The position numbers and the translations under genes are program-made. Below, piece after piece: positions 63,201 to 64,000 of a stretch of 64,000 nt of DNA (position 1 is its first letter; every line of letters begins with the position of its first letter). The stretch is from an uncultured Cytophagales bacterium (GTDB taxonomy: Bacteria; Bacteroidota; Bacteroidia; Cytophagales; Thermonemataceae). The notes under the pieces were generated by a model. The model made no database searches, was not told where the DNA came from, and saw only the letters and a program-made list of their open reading frames with translations. The stretch is taken from NCBI GenBank assembly GCA_937911505.1, contig CALEMF010000015.1:172869-236868 (forward strand). Reading direction: 5' to 3'.

Positions 63201-63881
63201 GAAGCGGGTAAAATACTCCCTAAGAAAGTTTACCAAACCAACACACAGCCAGGCACAGCCTTCGAGGCATTTCAAACTGCTCAGGGGAATGTAGATGCCT
63301 TAACCAAAGACCCTACCTATCACGAAAAAATACACTTTAAAGATTACGGAGACTACGGTAATCCTTTACATTACCAAACGTATAACCAGCCGAATGTACG
63401 CTATCAGTGGGGCTACGACGATCAGTACCCAGTAGTACAAATCGCTGATGCGGGTGATGCCCCCTTTTATTACAATAGTTTTGAAGAGGGAGGTACAGCA
63501 GATACCAAAGCTAAAACAGGGAATAAGGTACGTAATAGTGGTACCTTTACCATTCCGATTACCCTGCCCACAGGCCAAACCTATGTGCTTTCTTACTGGT
63601 ACTGGGCTGCGGGAAAGTGGCAACTACATACTGAAGAGGTGACCGCCGCTACACTCGCACCTATCAGCCAAGGAAGTAAACTCGATGAAGTACGCCTCTA
63701 CCCAAAAGGCGCTCAAATGAGTACCTTTACCTATTTGCCAGGTATTGGCAAACAAACAGAAACAGGTCCCGATAACCGCACTGTTTACTATGTGTACGAT
63801 GGCTTGCACCGACTCAAGTGGCTGAAAGACGAAGAGGGAAATATTCTTAAAACTTATCAATACTATTATTATGAAGACTAG
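60249..63881 (+). CDS. Secreted RHS-like protein
   Basis: 1210 residues with a signal peptide (cleavage near VVWGQ). The N-terminal domain (PPSPDAAALGTYGNIDVGLQTGKPNINVPLHTIQ...GIVGHHWSLQAGGAVSR) is the one found on Bacteroidota RHS/YD-repeat shell proteins. The C-terminus reads NRTVYYVYDGLHRLKWLKDEEGN, a single YD-like repeat, and then stops. There is no RHS core or toxin domain inside this protein. Its stop overlaps the start of the next secreted gene by 11 bases, so the two may act as parts of one surface or toxin-delivery structure. Confidence 0.8.
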   Translation: MYKLIQYFVLKSLFVGLLFVGPYVVWGQESPSYVPTVVPPSPDAAALGTYGNIDVGLQTGKPNINVPLHTIQVGDIQVPIQLNYLADGFKIGEIPGIVGHHWSLQAGGAVSRTVVCKPDEYSYFSSSNKFEEYLTEDKLQEAATVTDPTNNELAAIKTFFKQVIRGSVDVEPDIFTYNFPSSSGSFVFDFNMNLVQVPFNNLDISVINGDQLAGFMQSGFEIVDPQGITYRFTAREATNVRQLGVTDSPEPWDDYTSSWYLTKITDTKGNTVEFVYSGFQSAGRIAQSISQGQSEMLSLTYQDNHCKNKTIYPESKTEVSHWITLLQEIRYRGGKVKFSYSSERRDFPASTQLDRVEVFTTGKATAHKTFDLSYGYFESNTDNSVAYLKLESVKETGENGVAKPPYRFEYNETKSFPSVDSKAQDFWGYCNGIGNPTLMPEFEIYIMTSDGRANFKTFEGGNRSVDVSYARLGTLEKMYYPTGGHTSFEYEGNESFTGEREKIYREVQTLSATLAANGCDYTDPESELTYDIYNLIVSYYGDVSAIPNYTTSTFTIPEDKRVAATVELSSFFIQGTNMAQLRAELHRNGELEYTFGPSGTPPNYFKSHRVLLSGGDYVLKVWSGGECSVVNCKVSWEEETNKFVNTKVGGLRIKRITDHDGRSIANDQVRFYDFTLHTLDNERSSGRLSSMGEPRYYYKHDEEYLVPTNDIIDQGPFGGSECLTCVYYVRTSNSVVPQSATMGGHLNYTQVTEYFGADGENGKREVVFTHYPDRLLLIGSSVLGNHHQGRKSSPRPWKRGLLERETLYAYEAEDYRKLKETNHTYRFIEINEDDQTFPHEEYNWLHGKAIGMTASIGSHSNCDDSRTIYQYGLYDIESAWYHLEKTVTTTFDPTGQETLTTKEEQTFFYDNTQHVLPTRTHTLTSEGDQYIQRTSYAMDYTGSLAQTLVEEHRLATPIEQVTTKIPVGLSEEHLVASTLTEYKEEAGKILPKKVYQTNTQPGTAFEAFQTAQGNVDALTKDPTYHEKIHFKDYGDYGNPLHYQTYNQPNVRYQWGYDDQYPVVQIADAGDAPFYYNSFEEGGTADTKAKTGNKVRNSGTFTIPITLPTGQTYVLSYWYWAAGKWQLHTEEVTAATLAPISQGSKLDEVRLYPKGAQMSTFTYLPGIGKQTETGPDNRTVYYVYDGLHRLKWLKDEEGNILKTYQYYYYED

Positions 63882-64000
63882 CCTTGTATATTGCCTTAGC
63901 CTTGGGCTTTATTGGATCAGCCTTTTAGTGGGCAGCGCTGCTCATGCCCAAAACATCGTTGGCCCAAAGAGCGTCTCAGAACGCACGGTGGTAGAATACT
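63871..64000 (+). CDS. Secreted protein, cut by window edge
   Basis: 43 residues are visible, with a signal peptide (LGLYWISLLVGSAAHAQ). The mature start IVGPKSVSERTVVEY resembles the 'I-x-GP-x-x-V' entry of PKD-like or RHS-associated surface proteins of Bacteroidota. The ATG overlaps the end of the RHS-like gene by 11 bases in another frame, which suggests translational coupling. The rest lies outside the window. Confidence 0.65.
   Translation, partial: MKTSLVYCLSLGLYWISLLVGSAAHAQNIVGPKSVSERTVVEY

Overview
The window looks like a chromosomal segment of a gliding bacterium of the phylum Bacteroidota, probably Cytophagales. It carries sprA (type IX secretion translocon) and gldB (gliding lipoprotein). 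Rho has a long charged insertion of the kind seen in Bacteroidota, RpoN has the family layout, and several genes or RNAs are preceded by the Bacteroidota -7 element TAnnTTTG. Nearly all genes end in TAA or TAG.

Layout. 1-5.5 kb: a coiled-coil protein cut by the window edge, rpoN with a membrane protein directly behind it, tRNA-Arg(ACG), and a secreted LPP20/ARPP-type protein. 5.7-6.9 kb: a truncated leucine-rich-repeat gene abutting a REP-associated tyrosine transposase (RAYT) with four copies of an imperfect palindrome around it. 7-9.4 kb: a small DUF-type protein, a lipoprotein, a degenerate inverted-repeat cluster and a possible small transcript. 9.45-14.2 kb: an unusual RNA island with a dense array of tRNAs and tRNA-like RNAs, then AlkB, the RNA ligase RtcB and a PcfJ-like protein. 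14.2-17.3 kb: two paralogous lipoproteins flanking a secreted protein. 17.3-20.5 kb (minus strand): arginase-like protein, gldB, a small protein and tpiA. 20.7-33 kb: alpha-2-macroglobulin, thioredoxin, nqrF and a pair of M16 peptidases. 33-37.3 kb: an AsmA/DUF748-like gene broken by two in-frame TGA codons. 37.3-44.8 kb (minus strand): LRR protein, AlbA_2 protein, then polysaccharide genes (tyrosine phosphatase, Wzc kinase, Wza-like exporter, rfbC, glycosyltransferase). 44.9-52 kb: hflX, a VOC protein, an acyltransferase, serS, rho, ung, ruvA. 52-64 kb: sprA, a small secreted protein and an RHS-like secreted protein followed by the start of another secreted protein.

The most striking region is the RNA island. 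One tRNA-Lys(TTT) gene is circularly permuted: its 3' half (nt 30-73) lies upstream of its 5' half (nt 1-29), and the two halves together give exactly one complete tRNA. It sits inside a two-helix outer stem. A second element 320 bp downstream has the same outer stem, with three compensatory base-pair changes, around a different cloverleaf-like core. The RNA ligase RtcB, the kind of enzyme needed to mature such a precursor, is encoded about 0.7 kb after the array. I infer an RNA repair or tRNA maturation system. None of this has been tested here and all family assignments are from reading the sequence alone.
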